Shown here: positions 1-9,454 of the stretch, one piece after another
How the letters are laid out: every line of letters begins with the position of its first letter
Numbering within the stretch: position 1 is the first letter of the stretch
Position numbers and translations under genes: made by a program
Assembly: GCF_000949135.2 (NCBI RefSeq)
Contig: NZ_JTAN02000021.1
Coordinates: 1,116,001 to 1,180,000 of the forward strand
Source: Burkholderia sp. USMB20
GTDB taxonomy: Bacteria; Pseudomonadota; Gammaproteobacteria; Burkholderiales; Burkholderiaceae
DNA: 64,000 nucleotides
Direction of reading: 5' to 3'
The notes under the pieces: generated by a model
The model's database searches: none
Told to the model about the DNA's origin: nothing
What the model saw: the letters and a program-made list of their open reading frames with translations, nothing else

Positions 1-2
1 GC

Positions 3-185
3 TTACGCGATGACCTTAACGAGGTACGAGACCTTGTTGATCATGCCGCGGACCGCCGGCGTATCCTGCAGCTCGCTAACCGAGTTGAGTCGGCGCAGGC
101 CCAGGCCACGCACGGTCGCACGGTGCGATTCGCGGGTCCCGATCAGGCTCTTGACGAGCTGAACCTTGACAGTTTTTTCAGACAT
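3..185 (-). CDS. rpmD: 50S ribosomal protein L30
   Basis: This is the small large-subunit protein L30 (60 aa), which lies on the 50S surface. The sequence from [13 protein letters not shown] to the end gives the usual length for the family. An in-frame ATG three codons upstream exists, but MSEK is the conventional start. The gene follows rpsE with a short gap in the spc operon, and its stop codon is two bases from the window edge, so the next gene (expected rplO) is outside. Confidence 0.93.
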
Positions 186-200
186 GGTGACCACCCGGGC

Positions 201-719
201 TTAGCCCAAAATATCTTCGACGGACTTGCCGCGCTTCGCCGCGATGTCTGCCGGGGTCGACTGCTTGCGCAGACCGTCCAGCGTGGCGCGAACGAGGTTG
301 TACGGGTTCGTCGAACCGTGGCTCTTCGCCACGACGTTCTGAACGCCCATCACGTCGAACACTGCGCGCATCGGGCCGCCGGCGATCACGCCCGTACCTG
401 CCTTCGCCGGAGCGAGGAGGACAGCGGATGCGCCATGCTTGCCGTGCACTTCGTGCTGCAGCGTGCCGTTCTTGAGCGGCACCTTGAACATGTTGCGGCG
501 AGCTTGTTCCATTGCCTTCTGGACAGCGACCGGCACTTCCTTCGCCTTGCCCTTGCCCATACCGATGCGGCCATCACCGTCGCCAACCACGGTCAGTGCG
601 GCGAAGCCGAGAATACGGCCACCCTTCACGACCTTGGTCACGCGATTGACCGAAATCATCTTTTCGCGAAGGCCGTCGTCGCGCTCGTCAGCCTGAACTT
701 TCGCTTGCATCTTTGCCAT
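201..719 (-). CDS. rpsE: 30S ribosomal protein S5
   Basis: S5 (172 aa) is a small-subunit protein that contributes to decoding accuracy. The N-terminal part (about residues 10-75) has the double-stranded-RNA-binding S5 fold, with the typical run [19 protein letters not shown]. The C-terminal half carries the conserved stretch around [13 protein letters not shown]. It lies between rplR and rpmD, the standard spc operon order. No disruption is seen. Confidence 0.97.
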   Translation of the reverse strand: MAKMQAKVQADERDDGLREKMISVNRVTKVVKGGRILGFAALTVVGDGDGRIGMGKGKAKEVPVAVQKAMEQARRNMFKVPLKNGTLQHEVHGKHGASAVLLAPAKAGTGVIAGGPMRAVFDVMGVQNVVAKSHGSTNPYNLVRATLDGLRKQSTPADIAAKRGKSVEDILG

Positions 720-733
720 GACGAATTCCTTCC

Positions 734-1099
734 TTAGAACTTGAGCCCAGCTTCGCGAGCTGCCTCAGCCAGCGCCTTGACGCGGCCGTGGTAGCGGAAG
801 CCCGAGCGGTCGAAGGCGACGGATTCGATGCCGGCAGCCTTTGCCTTCTCGGCAATACGCTTGCCGATCAGCGTCGCGGCATTAACGTTGCCGCCCTTGC
901 CCGACTTGTCGGCCAGTTCAGCGCGCACTTCTGCTTCGAGCGTCGACGCGCTGGCGAGCACCTTGGTGCCGCAGGGCGAGAACACTTGAGCGTAGATGTG
1001 CGTGTTCGTGCGATGCACGGCGAGACGCGCGACCTGCAGCTCAGCGATCTTGATACGCGTCTGGCGAGCGCGGCGCAGGCGAGATTGAGTCTTATCCAT
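734..1099 (-). CDS. rplR: 50S ribosomal protein L18
   Basis: L18 (121 aa) binds 5S rRNA together with L5 and L25 and anchors it to the 50S subunit. The protein opens with a basic segment ([15 protein letters not shown]) and ends with [20 protein letters not shown], the usual L18 C-terminal motif. Its length fits the family. It sits between rplF and rpsE with short spacers, in spc operon order. Confidence 0.97.
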
Positions 1100-1111
1100 G
1101 ATTGCGCACCC

Positions 1112-1642
1112 TTACTTCTTCTTCGTTTCTTTGAGGATCACAACCTCGTCGGAATAGCGCACGCCCTTGCCCTTGTACGGCTCCGGCGGACGGTAACCGC
1201 GGACTTCCGCAGCCACTTGACCGACTTGTTGCTTGTTGATCCCCTTGATCACGATTTCGGTTTGCGTCGGGGTTTCAGCCTTGACGCCTTCCGGCATCTG
1301 GTGCACCACCGGGTGCGAGAAACCCAGCGACAGGTTCAGCTTGTCGCCTTGCGCTTGCGCACGATAACCGACGCCAACCAGCGTCAGCTTGCGCTCGAAA
1401 CCCTTGGTCACGCCGTGCACGGCATTCGCGATGATCGCGCGCATCGTGCCCGACAGTGCGTTTGCTTCGCGGCTTTCGTCGACCGGCGACAGATTCAGCG
1501 TGCCGTCGTTGTTCGCCACGTTCACGAGCGGATTGATCGCTTGCGTGATGGTGCCCAGCGGGCCCTTGACGGTGATCGCACCGTCGGCCAGCTTGACTTC
1601 CGCGCCTTGCAGCGCGATCGGGCTCTTACCTACTCGAGACAT
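1112..1642 (-). CDS. rplF: 50S ribosomal protein L6
   Basis: L6 (176 aa) lies near the factor-binding site of the 50S subunit. It begins [16 protein letters not shown] and contains two repeated L6 folds. The second carries the signature region [18 protein letters not shown] near the C-terminus. It follows rpsH in the spc operon. Length and ends agree with the family. Confidence 0.97.
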   Translation of the reverse strand: MSRVGKSPIALQGAEVKLADGAITVKGPLGTITQAINPLVNVANNDGTLNLSPVDESREANALSGTMRAIIANAVHGVTKGFERKLTLVGVGYRAQAQGDKLNLSLGFSHPVVHQMPEGVKAETPTQTEIVIKGINKQQVGQVAAEVRGYRPPEPYKGKGVRYSDEVVILKETKKK

Positions 1643-1660
1643 GTTTCTCTCTCCTCGGCT

Positions 1661-2056
1661 TTAAGCAACGTAGCAGATGACTTCGCCGCCGACGCCGGTA
1701 GCGCGCGCCTTGCGGTCGGTCATCACGCCCTTCGGCGTCGACACGATTGCCACACCCAGGCCGTTCATGACCTGCGGAATGTCGTTACGGCCGCGGTACA
1801 CGCGCAGACCAGGCTTCGACACGCGCTCGAGGCGTTCGATGACCGGGCGACCTGCGTAGTACTTCAGCGCGATATTCAGTTCGGACTTCGCACCTTCCGC
1901 CTTGACGGCGAAATCGTCGATATAACCTTCGTCCTTCAGGACTTGCGCGATTGCAACCTTGACCTTCGACGAGGGCATCGCGACCGATACCTTCTCGACC
2001 ATCTGCGCGTTGCGGATGCGAGTCAGCATATCGGCGATAGGATCACTCATGCTCAT
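1661..2056 (-). CDS. rpsH: 30S ribosomal protein S8
   Basis: S8 (131 aa) binds the central domain of 16S rRNA. In enterobacteria it also represses the spc operon by binding its mRNA near rplE; whether this holds here is not shown by the sequence. It begins [18 protein letters not shown] and ends with the conserved [11 protein letters not shown]. The gene lies between rpsN and rplF. Confidence 0.97.
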   Translation of the reverse strand: MSMSDPIADMLTRIRNAQMVEKVSVAMPSSKVKVAIAQVLKDEGYIDDFAVKAEGAKSELNIALKYYAGRPVIERLERVSKPGLRVYRGRNDIPQVMNGLGVAIVSTPKGVMTDRKARATGVGGEVICYVA

Positions 2057-2070
2057 TTACGTTTCTCCTA

Positions 2071-2376
2071 TTACCAGCTCGCCTTGGTCAGGCCAGGAAT
2101 CTCGCCACGGAATGCGATTTCACGAATCTTGTTACGCGCGAGGCCGAATTTACGGAACGTGCCACGCGGACGGCCCGTGATCGCGCAGCGGTTACGCTGG
2201 CGGGTCGGGTTTGCGTTGCGGGGCAGTTGCTGCAGCTCAAGGCGTGCTTCGTAGCGCTCTTCTTCCGACTTGCTTTGGTCTTCGACGATCGCCTTCAGCG
2301 CTTCGCGCTTTGCTGCGAACTTCGCGACCAGGCGGGCGCGCTTCTTTTCACGTTCGATCAGTGCCAGTTTAGCCAC
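2071..2376 (-). CDS. rpsN: 30S ribosomal protein S14, zinc-independent type
   Basis: S14 (101 aa) is a head protein of the 30S subunit. The long form, without the zinc CxxC pairs of short S14 proteins, is seen here. The C-terminal part carries [20 protein letters not shown], typical of the family. It lies between rplE and rpsH. Confidence 0.97.
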   Translation of the reverse strand: MAKLALIEREKKRARLVAKFAAKREALKAIVEDQSKSEEERYEARLELQQLPRNANPTRQRNRCAITGRPRGTFRKFGLARNKIREIAFRGEIPGLTKASW

Positions 2377-2383
2377 GGTAACC

Positions 2384-2923
2384 TCAGTTTCTGAACGGGA
2401 ACTTGAAGCTGGCGAGCAGAGCCTTTGCTTCGTCGTCGGTCTTCGCAGTCGTCGTGATGCTGATGTTCAGCCCACGCAGTGCGTCGATCTTGTCGTAGTC
2501 GATTTCGGGGAAAATGATCTGCTCTTTCACACCGATGTTGTAGTTGCCGCGGCCATCGAAGGCACGACCCGACACACCGCGGAAGTCACGCACGCGGGGC
2601 AGGGCAACGGTCACGAAACGGTCGAGGAATTCGTACATCGCTTGGCCACGCAGCGTCACCATCGCGCCGATCGGGTAACCCTGGCGGATCTTGAAGCCTG
2701 CGATTGCCTTGCGCGCCTTCGTGACGACCGGCTTCTGACCAGCGATCTTCGTGAGGTCGCCGACGGCGTTCTCGATGATCTTCTTGTCAGCGATCGCTTC
2801 GCCAAGACCCATGTTCAGCGTGATCTTGGTGATGCGCGGCACTTCCATGACCGACTTGTAACCGAACTTCTCGATCAGGCCGGGCACAACCTTTTCTTTG
2901 TAAAACTCTTGAAAACGAGCCAT
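2384..2923 (-). CDS. rplE: 50S ribosomal protein L5
   Basis: L5 (179 aa) binds 5S rRNA and forms bridge B1b with the small subunit. Conserved stretches are [11 protein letters not shown] near residue 33 and [20 protein letters not shown] in the second half. It follows rplX by 16 bases and precedes rpsN by 7 bases, which indicates co-transcription. Confidence 0.97.
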   Translation of the reverse strand: MARFQEFYKEKVVPGLIEKFGYKSVMEVPRITKITLNMGLGEAIADKKIIENAVGDLTKIAGQKPVVTKARKAIAGFKIRQGYPIGAMVTLRGQAMYEFLDRFVTVALPRVRDFRGVSGRAFDGRGNYNIGVKEQIIFPEIDYDKIDALRGLNISITTTAKTDDEAKALLASFKFPFRN

Positions 2924-2939
2924 TTTTTACTCCGCTGCG

Positions 2940-3248
2940 TCAGGCGCTCAGTACGGCACCGGTCGTCTTCAGGAAGCGAACCTTCTTGCCTTCCTCGACC
3001 TTGATGCCAACACGCGACGCCTTGCCATTCGCGTCGACCAGTGCGACGTTCGAAATATGCAGGGGCATCGTCTTCGCTTCCACGCCGCCCGTCGTACCCT
3101 TCATCGGGTTCGGCTTCACATGCTTCTTGACGAGGTTGATACCTTCAACCGTCACATGTTCTGCACCGACAGCCAGCACGACGCCGCGCTTGCCCTTGTC
3201 TTTGCCAGTGACGACGATGACTTCGTCACCTTTGCGAATCTTGTTCAT
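2940..3248 (-). CDS. rplX: 50S ribosomal protein L24
   Basis: L24 (102 aa) initiates 50S assembly by binding the 5' end of 23S rRNA. The N-terminal KOW motif is visible as [19 protein letters not shown]. The length is normal. It lies directly after rplN in the spc operon. Confidence 0.97.
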
Positions 3249-3257
3249 CGCGACTCC

Positions 3258-3626
3258 TTACAGCACTTCCGGCGCCAGCGAAACGATCTTCATGAATCGT
3301 TCGCTACGCAGCTCACGCGTCACCGGCCCGAAGATACGGGTGCCGATCGGCTCAAGCTTGTTATTCAAAAGCACAGCGGCGTTGCCGTCGAACTTGATCA
3401 GCGAGCCGTCTTGACGGCGAACACCCTTGGCGGTGCGGACCACCACGGCGTTGTAGATTTCGCCTTTCTTCACGCGCCCGCGCGGCGTTGCTTCTTTGAC
3501 GGTCACCTTGATGATGTCGCCAATGCCGGCATAACGACGCTTCGAGCCGCCGAGCACCTTGATGCACATGACTTCACGTGCACCCGTGTTGTCGGCTACT
3601 TCGAGCCGAGATTCGGTCTGGATCAT
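3258..3626 (-). CDS. rplN: 50S ribosomal protein L14
   Basis: L14 (122 aa) sits at the subunit interface and forms bridges to 16S rRNA. The protein starts [16 protein letters not shown] and ends [12 protein letters not shown], the family's usual limits. The reading frame is open further upstream, but this start gives the expected length. It is the first gene after the promoter in the rpsQ-rplN gap, so it probably heads the spc transcription unit. Confidence 0.96.
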   Translation of the reverse strand: MIQTESRLEVADNTGAREVMCIKVLGGSKRRYAGIGDIIKVTVKEATPRGRVKKGEIYNAVVVRTAKGVRRQDGSLIKFDGNAAVLLNNKLEPIGTRIFGPVTRELRSERFMKIVSLAPEVL

Positions 3627-3841
3627 GGTTTGTCTTTCCCAACTTAATCCGATTGCACCACCATGATGCATTCGGTCAGTCTTGGTCCCGTCAGCCAATC
3701 GGCTGCTTGGGTTGGAACAGCAGCGACGGCAAACGAAACCCGCCATCGCAATTCGGTGAATCTTTCGGACAGGCTGGCGCCAGTCCGCTTCCCCCACCAA
3801 CTTCGCCCGCGACGGGGCTCCCATAAAGAGGGAAGACCAGG

Positions 3842-3869
3842 ATTATAACAAATAACCCTGGTCACGCAA
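3842..3869 (-). promoter_or_regulatory. Extended -10 sigma-70 promoter for spc operon
   Basis: On the minus strand a perfect TATAAT (3842-3847) is preceded by TGT, giving the extended -10 TGTTATAAT. TTGCGT lies 16 bases upstream (3864-3869) as a partial -35 element. The expected transcript would start near 3835 and read into rplN. Its activity is inferred from sequence only. Confidence 0.7.
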
Positions 3870-3888
3870 GCAAAAACTTTGCGATTTC

Positions 3889-3913
3889 AAGCACTTCGTG
3901 GCGAAGTGCTTGT
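3889..3913 (-). other. Perfect hairpin after rpsQ
   Basis: An 11-base inverted repeat with a 3-base loop (CAAGCACTTCG, loop, CGAAGTGCTTG) begins 22 bases after the rpsQ stop. It is not followed directly by a U-run, although the short run GTTTTTG occurs about 10 bases later. It may protect the 3' end or reduce read-through. Confidence 0.6.
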
Positions 3914-3935
3914 TACTGCCTACTGCTCTGCCCGC

Positions 3936-4208
3936 TTAGATGACGCGAGCTGCTTCGACGAGGCGCGACACCGTCCAGGCCTTCGTCTTCGAAACAGGAC
4001 GAGTTTCCTGGATTTCGACGAGATCGCCTTCGTTGCAGGTGTTCGCTTCATCATGCGCGTGGTACTTCTTCGAGCGCACGACATACTTGCCGTAGATCGG
4101 GTGCTTGACGCGGTGCTCGATCAGCACGGTGACGGTCTTGTCCATCTTGTTGCTGACGACCCGACCGACCAGCGTCCGCTTCAGCGAGGTTTTCACGCTA
4201 TCGTTCAT
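3936..4208 (-). CDS. rpsQ: 30S ribosomal protein S17
   Basis: S17 (90 aa) is a primary 16S rRNA-binding protein with an OB fold. Conserved elements are [19 protein letters not shown] and KKYHAHDE. The ATG overlaps the rpmC stop by four bases (ATGA), which suggests translational coupling. It is the last gene of the S10 block. Confidence 0.97.
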
Positions 4209-4399
4209 TTCTGGTTCGCCTTCTGAGTCATGACGGTCCGCACACGTGCGATGTCGCGACGAACCTTCTTCAGCTGGCTCGTGTTCGTGAGCTGCTGGGT
4301 CGCGAGTTGCATGCGCAGGCCGAATTGCGCCTTCAGCAGGTCCGCCAGCTCCTTGTTGAGCGCGGCCTGGTCTTTCTGGAGAAGTTCGGAAGCCTTCAT
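4205..4399 (-). CDS. rpmC: 50S ribosomal protein L29
   Basis: L29 (64 aa) lies near the peptide exit tunnel. It is a small helical protein starting [10 protein letters not shown] and containing the conserved [10 protein letters not shown] segment. It overlaps rpsQ by four bases and follows rplP closely. Confidence 0.96.
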
Positions 4400-4408
4400 G
4401 TTTTCTCC

Positions 4409-4825
4409 TTAGGCGCCGAGCTGGCGCACGATGAATGCCGTCTTCAGCGGCAGCTTGGCTGCAGCCAGACGGAACGCTTCGCGTGCCAGTTCTTCGGTTA
4501 CGCCGTCCATTTCATAGAGCATCTTGCCCGGCTGGATCTCGGCGACGTAGTACTCCGGGTTACCCTTACCGTTACCCATACGCACTTCTGCCGGCTTTTG
4601 CGAAATCGGCTTGTCCGGGAAGATCCGGATCCAGATGCGGCCGCCACGCTTGATGTGACGCGTCATTGCACGACGCGCCGCTTCAATCTGACGTGCGGTC
4701 AAACGACCGCGACCGATCGCCTTCAGACCGAATTCACCGAACGACACTGCGTTGCCGCGCGTCGCCTTGCCGGTGTTACGACCCTTCTGCTCTTTACGAT
4801 ACTTTCTGCGTTTCGGTTGCAGCAT
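4409..4825 (-). CDS. rplP: 50S ribosomal protein L16
   Basis: L16 (138 aa) organises the A-site region of the 50S subunit. It starts [19 protein letters not shown]. The central region [20 protein letters not shown] is typical of L16. The length is normal. It lies between rpsC and rpmC. Confidence 0.97.
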
Positions 4826-4827
4826 CG

Positions 4828-5628
4828 TTATTCTCCAGTCTTGCCGTCTTCGGGCTTGCCGGCGCCACGGCGCGGTGCGCCACGACGAGCACCCGGAGCG
4901 CCGCCTTCGCCGTCACGGCGCGGACGACGGTCGCCCGGACGCGCATTGCGACGCGGACGCTTGTCTTCGGCTACTTCTTCGACCACCGGCGCGTCATTGC
5001 GGCCGAGCGTGTCGCCCTTGTACACCCACACCTTGACGCCGATGATCCCGTAGGTCGTCTTCGCTTCCGAGGTCGCGTAGTCGATGTCGGCACGCAGCGT
5101 GTGAAGGGGCACGCGACCTTCGCGATACCACTCCGTACGAGCGATTTCGATACCGTTCAGACGGCCTGCGCTCATGATCTTGATGCCTTGGGCACCCAGA
5201 CGCATCGCGTTCTGCATCGCACGCTTCATCGCGCGACGGAACATGATCCGGCGCTCGAGCTGTTGCGTGATCGAGTCAGCGATCAGTTGCGCATCGGTTT
5301 CCGGCTTGCGGATTTCTTCGATGTTGACGTGAACCGGCACGCCCATGCGGCGTTGCAGTTCCGTCTTCAGCTGTTCGATATCCTCGCCCTTCTTGCCGAT
5401 GACGACGCCCGGACGCGAGCTGTAAATCGTGATGCGCGCGTTCTTCGCCGGACGCTCGATGACCACCCGACCGACCGAAGCGTTCTTCAGCTTCTTCTTC
5501 AGGTATTCACGAACACCGATGTCTTCCTGCAGCATCGCCGCGAAATTGTTGTTGTTCGCGTACCAACGCGAAGCCCAATTGCGGCTGACAGCCAGGCGGA
5601 AGCCAGTCGGATGAATTTTCTGTCCCAT
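4828..5628 (-). CDS. rpsC: 30S ribosomal protein S3
   Basis: S3 (266 aa) forms part of the mRNA entry site and has helicase-related function with S4 and S5. The KH domain is visible around [17 protein letters not shown] (about residues 75-91). The C-terminal domain is followed by a basic Arg/Gly/Pro-rich tail of about 45 residues, longer than in Escherichia coli (233 aa), as in other Burkholderia S3 proteins that I know. Confidence 0.97.
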   Translation of the reverse strand: MGQKIHPTGFRLAVSRNWASRWYANNNNFAAMLQEDIGVREYLKKKLKNASVGRVVIERPAKNARITIYSSRPGVVIGKKGEDIEQLKTELQRRMGVPVHVNIEEIRKPETDAQLIADSITQQLERRIMFRRAMKRAMQNAMRLGAQGIKIMSAGRLNGIEIARTEWYREGRVPLHTLRADIDYATSEAKTTYGIIGVKVWVYKGDTLGRNDAPVVEEVAEDKRPRRNARPGDRRPRRDGEGGAPGARRGAPRRGAGKPEDGKTGE

Positions 5629-5639
5629 CGTATGGCTCC

Positions 5640-5969
5640 TTAATTCCCGACCGTCACAGTGATGTGACAGGATTGCTTCTCGATGCGGTTACCGCGGCCC
5701 TTGGCGCGCGCGGTGAAACGCTTGAGCGATGCCGCCTTGTCGACGTAGATGCTCTTGATCTTGAGCTCGTCGATATCAGCGCCTTCGTTGTGCTCCGCAT
5801 TCGCGATTGCCGACAGCACAACCTTCTTCACGATGCCAGCCGCCTTCTTCGGCGAGAACGTCAGAACGTTCAGCGCCTTGTCGACCGGCAAACCGCGGAT
5901 CTGGTCAGCCACAAGGCGCGTTTTTTGCGCCGAGATGCGGGCACCGCGATGAATTGCTTTCACTTCCAT
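5640..5969 (-). CDS. rplV: 50S ribosomal protein L22
   Basis: L22 (109 aa) lines the peptide exit tunnel with an extended loop. It starts [20 protein letters not shown]. The loop region [17 protein letters not shown] shows no insertion or duplication of the kind linked to macrolide resistance. It lies between rpsS and rpsC. Confidence 0.97.
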
Positions 5970-5981
5970 CTTGATTGCCCC

Positions 5982-6257
5982 TTATTTCTTGGCCTTCTTG
6001 TCGGCCGCGTGACCCTTGAACGTACGGGTCAGTGCGAACTCGCCAAGCTTGTGGCCGACCATGTTTTCCGAGATGTACACCGGAACGTGTTGACGGCCGT
6101 TGTGAACAGCGATCGTCAGGCCGATGAAATCCGGCAGAATCGTCGAGCGACGCGACCAGGTCTTGATCGGCTTTTTGTCGCGCGAAGCTGCAGCCGCCTC
6201 AACTTTCTTCAGCAAATGGGCGTCGCAGAACGGACCTTTTTTTACAGAACGTGCCAT
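5982..6257 (-). CDS. rpsS: 30S ribosomal protein S19
   Basis: S19 (91 aa) is a head protein of the 30S subunit that forms a complex with S13. It starts [20 protein letters not shown] and contains the conserved [17 protein letters not shown]. It lies between rplB and rplV in S10 operon order. Confidence 0.97.
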
Positions 6258-6267
6258 TGCCTACTCC

Positions 6268-7095
6268 TTAACGCTTGTGACGGCGCTGGACGATCATCGT
6301 CGTCGTGCGCTTGTTGCTGCGGGTGCGGTAACCCTTAGCCGGCGTACCCCACGGGCTCACCGGGTCGCGACCTGCAGCCGTCTTGCCCTCACCACCACCG
6401 TGCGGGTGATCAACCGGGTTCATCGCAACGCCACGCACCGTCGGGCGGATACCGCGCCAGCGGTTCGCGCCAGCCTTGCCGATTTGGCGCAGGCTATGCT
6501 CTTCGTTACCGACTTCACCGATCGTTGCACGGCACTCGATGTGCACGCGGCGGATTTCGCCCGAACGCAGACGAACCTGCGCGTAGACGCCTTCACGTGC
6601 CAGCAGCATGGCCGACGTGCCAGCCGAACGCGCCATTTGCGCGCCCTTGCCCGGCAGCATCTCGATGCAGTGGATCGTCGTACCGACCGGAATGTTGCGG
6701 ATCGGCAGCGTGTTGCCTGCACGGATCGGCGCTTCCGAACCCGACATCAGCTGTTGGCCGACGGTCAGGCCCTTCGGGGCGATGATGTAGCGACGCTCGC
6801 CGTCTGCGTAGAGCACCAGCGCGATGTTCGCGCTACGGTTCGGGTCGTACTCGAGACGCTCGACCTTTGCCGGAATGCCATCCTTCGTGCGACGGAAATC
6901 GACGATACGATAGTGCTGCTTGTGACCACCACCCTTGTGACGCGTGGTGATACGGCCGTTGTTGTTACGGCCGGCGGTCGAGCTCTGCGAGTCGAGCAGT
7001 GCCGCGAACGGCTTGCCCTGGTGCAGGTTCTTGTTGACCACCTTGACCATCGCGCGGCGACCCGGCGATGTCGGCTTAACTTTCACGATTGCCAT
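6268..7095 (-). CDS. rplB: 50S ribosomal protein L2
   Basis: L2 (275 aa) is needed for subunit association and peptidyl transfer. The conserved C-terminal part [19 protein letters not shown] contains the histidine that is conserved near the peptidyl transferase centre. The length matches the bacterial family (about 273-276 aa). It follows rplW by two bases. Confidence 0.98.
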
Positions 7096-7097
7096 GA

Positions 7098-7412
7098 TTA
7101 CTTGGCCTCCGCTTCAAAGTTGATTTCCTGGCCGGGCTTCAGGCAAACGTACGCCTTCTTCACGTCCTTGCGGCGGCCCATCGAACGGCCGAAGCGCTTT
7201 TGCTTGCCCTTCTGAACCAGCACGTTGACCGAATCAACTTCAACCTTGAACAGCAGCTCGACAGCCGCCTTCACTTCCTGCTTCGTGGCATCCGGTGCGA
7301 CTTCGAACACGACTTGCTCGTTCTTGTCGGCAACCAGCGTCGCCTTTTCCGAGATCACCGGTGCGAGCAGGACCTGCATCAAACGATGATCGTTCTTGCG
7401 AATCTCGCTCAT
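7098..7412 (-). CDS. rplW: 50S ribosomal protein L23
   Basis: L23 (104 aa) sits at the tunnel exit and docks trigger factor and SRP. Conserved stretches are [19 protein letters not shown] and the basic loop [18 protein letters not shown]. It overlaps the end of rplD by four bases, which suggests coupling. Confidence 0.97.
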
Positions 7413-8029
7413 GACAGCAACTCCTCGATCTGGGCGACCGCAGCCTTCGTGACCAGCACTTTCTTGAAGTAGATCAGCGACAGCGGGTCAGCGTAGCGCG
7501 GCTCGACAATCGCCACGTGCGGCAGGTTGCGCGAAGCCAGGTACAGGTTCTCGTCGACCGTGTCCGTGATGATCAGAACGGAGTCGAGACCCATGGTCTT
7601 GAATTTGTCAGCCAGCAGCTTGGTCTTCGGCGCTTCGAGGATGATGTCCTCGACGACCGACAGACGGCCTTCGCGGGCCAGCTGCGAGAAGATCGAGCAG
7701 AGACCTGCGCGATGCATCTTCTTGTTGACCTTGTGCGAGAAGTTTTCTTCCGGCGAGTTCGGGAAGATGCGACCACCGCCACGCCACAACGGGCTCGACG
7801 ACATACCGGCACGAGCGCGGCCCGTACCCTTCTGACGCCACGGCTTCTTGGTGGTGTGCTTGACTTGCTCGCGGTCCTTCTGTGCGCGGTTACCCTGGCG
7901 AGCATTCGCCTGGTACGCGACGACGACCTGGTGGATCAGCGCTTCGTTGTAGTCACGACCGAACACGACGTCCGACGCGTTGACCACTGCACCTTCCTGA
8001 CCATTTTCGTTCAGGAGCTTGAGTTCCAT
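7409..8029 (-). CDS. rplD: 50S ribosomal protein L4
   Basis: L4 (206 aa) reaches into the exit tunnel with a long loop. The loop sequence [20 protein letters not shown] is clearly present and intact. In Escherichia coli L4 also represses its own operon. Here the S10 genes have a different leader arrangement, so that role is uncertain. The gene overlaps the rplC stop by one base. Confidence 0.97.
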
Positions 8030-8679
8030 TATTTCGCCCCCTTGGTCTTGACGGCCGGCGTCACGAAAACCTTGCCGCCCTTCGCGCCCGGAATCGCACC
8101 CTTGACGAGCAGCAGCTTGCGCTCTGCGTCGATACGAGCGATTTCGAGGTTCTGCACCGTCACCGTAACGTCACCGAGGTGACCCGTCATGCGCTTACCC
8201 GGGAAAACGCGACCCGGATCCTGCGCCATACCGATCGAGCCCGGCACGTTGTGCGAGCGCGAGTTACCGTGGGTAGCACGGCCGGAGGAGAAGTTGTAAC
8301 GCTTGATCGTACCGGCGTAGCCCTTACCGATCGACACGCCTTGCACGTCGACCTTCTGGCCTACTTCGAAAAGATCAGCACCGACCACGGCGCCATTCGA
8401 CAGCTCAGCTGCCTTGGCCGCGTCAATGCGGAATTCCTTGAGGATTTCACCGGCTTCGACACCGGCTTTGGCGAGATGACCTGCCAGCGGCTTCGTCACG
8501 CGCGATGCGCGGCGGGAGCCGAATGCAACCTGCACGGCCGTGTAGCCGTCGGTTTCAACAGTCTTGATCTGCGTCACGCGGTTGTCCGACACGTCCAGCA
8601 CGGTGACGGGAATCGAATCCCCTTCAGCCGTGAAGATACGGGTCATGCCAACCTTGCGACCTACGAGTCCAAGGCTCAT
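8029..8679 (-). CDS. rplC: 50S ribosomal protein L3
   Basis: L3 (216 aa) initiates 50S assembly and is the substrate of PrmB methylation. It starts [16 protein letters not shown] and carries the signature [19 protein letters not shown]. Two further in-frame ATGs lie upstream (8682, 8691). The start at 8679 is chosen because GGAG stands six bases ahead of it, while the other two are too close to or within the ribosome-binding site. Confidence 0.95.
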   Translation of the reverse strand: MSLGLVGRKVGMTRIFTAEGDSIPVTVLDVSDNRVTQIKTVETDGYTAVQVAFGSRRASRVTKPLAGHLAKAGVEAGEILKEFRIDAAKAAELSNGAVVGADLFEVGQKVDVQGVSIGKGYAGTIKRYNFSSGRATHGNSRSHNVPGSIGMAQDPGRVFPGKRMTGHLGDVTVTVQNLEIARIDAERKLLLVKGAIPGAKGGKVFVTPAVKTKGAK

Positions 8680-8778
8680 CATTTTCTCCATTCCCGACTG
8701 CGATTGGTCGGGGCTGATTTACAAAATGCCGGGCACGCAAGGCCCAACTTTTTTACGCGAATACGCGAAAAGCCAAGC

Positions 8779-8807
8779 AGTATAGCCCGACTTCTCGATT
8801 TCCGCAA
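8779..8807 (-). promoter_or_regulatory. Candidate promoter ahead of rplC
   Basis: In the 178-base gap between rpsJ and rplC, TATACT (8779-8784) lies 17 bases downstream of TTGCGG (8802-8807) on the minus strand. The gap is much longer than other gaps in this operon. The -35 match is weak, so this may be a secondary promoter or only a leader feature. Confidence 0.4.
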
Positions 8808-8857
8808 GCAATACAAAGACTTAGCACCGCCCGGCACGCCGGGAGGCGCCGAAAGCC

Positions 8858-9169
8858 TTACTGCAGCTTGATTTCCACGTCGACGCCAGCCGGCAGGTCG
8901 AGCTTCATCAGCGCGTCAACCGTCTTGTCGGTCGGATCGACGATGTCCATCAGGCGCTGGTGGGTACGGATTTCGAGCTGATCGCGCGACGTCTTGTTGA
9001 CGTGCGGCGAACGCAGGATGTCAAAACGCTGGATGCGCGTCGGCAGCGGCACCGGGCCACGGACGATTGCGCCAGTCCGCTTCGCGGTATCGACGATCTC
9101 GGCAGCCGATTGATCGATCAGACGATAGTCGAAAGCCTTCAGGCGAATGCGGATTTTCTGTTGCTGCAT
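8858..9169 (-). CDS. rpsJ: 30S ribosomal protein S10 (NusE)
   Basis: S10 (103 aa) is a 30S head protein and, as NusE, binds NusG and NusB in transcription-translation coupling and antitermination. It starts [20 protein letters not shown] and has the signature [25 protein letters not shown] lies upstream of this ATG, which supports it over longer in-frame starts. It is the first gene after the tuf terminator. Confidence 0.97.
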   Translation of the reverse strand: MQQQKIRIRLKAFDYRLIDQSAAEIVDTAKRTGAIVRGPVPLPTRIQRFDILRSPHVNKTSRDQLEIRTHQRLMDIVDPTDKTVDALMKLDLPAGVDVEIKLQ

Positions 9170-9191
9170 GACGATTCCTTGAAAAGAGCGA

Positions 9192-9208
9192 GGCGATGTT
9201 GCATCGCC
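9192..9208 (-). other. Perfect hairpin in rpsJ leader
   Basis: A 7-base perfect stem (GGCGATG / CATCGCC) with a 3-base loop lies 23 bases upstream of the rpsJ start codon. TTGACA (9327-9332) and TAGAAT (9292-9297) occur upstream on the minus strand but 29 bases apart, so they do not form one standard promoter. The rpsJ promoter is therefore not pinned down. Confidence 0.45.
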
Positions 9209-9350
9209 GGACACTAAAAGAACGCGAAACCTGTTGCCTGCGGGGAGCGAGGCGCCCGGTCCCGAACGGTACTTCCACTGCTAAGCCCGCGATTCTACAC
9301 GAAAAATCGAAGCGGTGGTGTGCGTCTGTCAATACGGCAACGCGCACGCC

Positions 9351-9391
9351 ACAAAGAAAAACCGGGTGCCAGATCGAACTGGACACCCGGT
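9351..9391 (-). terminator. Rho-independent terminator after tuf copy 1
   Basis: On the minus strand ACCGGGTG and CACCCGGT form an 8-base perfect stem, followed directly by TTTTTCTTT. It lies 64 bases after the tuf stop codon. It separates the str operon from rpsJ and the S10 genes. Confidence 0.85.
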
Positions 9392-9454
9392 TTCGACGGT
9401 ACGACTGCCTACCGTGGAATCGCGGACCCCGGAGGGATCCGCGGATCGTCGATA

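Larger units (their letters stand above)
3627..3935 (-). other. rpsQ-rplN intergenic region with promoter and hairpin
   Basis: This 309-base spacer separates the S10 genes from the spc genes. No coding sequence is credible in it. It contains a perfect hairpin just after the rpsQ stop, an extended -10 promoter reading toward rplN, and an untranslated leader of about 200 bases ahead of rplN. The long leader could hold a control site, but no known motif is recognised. Confidence 0.75.

Noticed and set aside
9292-9332. TTGACA and TAGAAT upstream of rpsJ as one promoter
   Set aside because: The two boxes are 29 bases apart, too far for one sigma-70 promoter.
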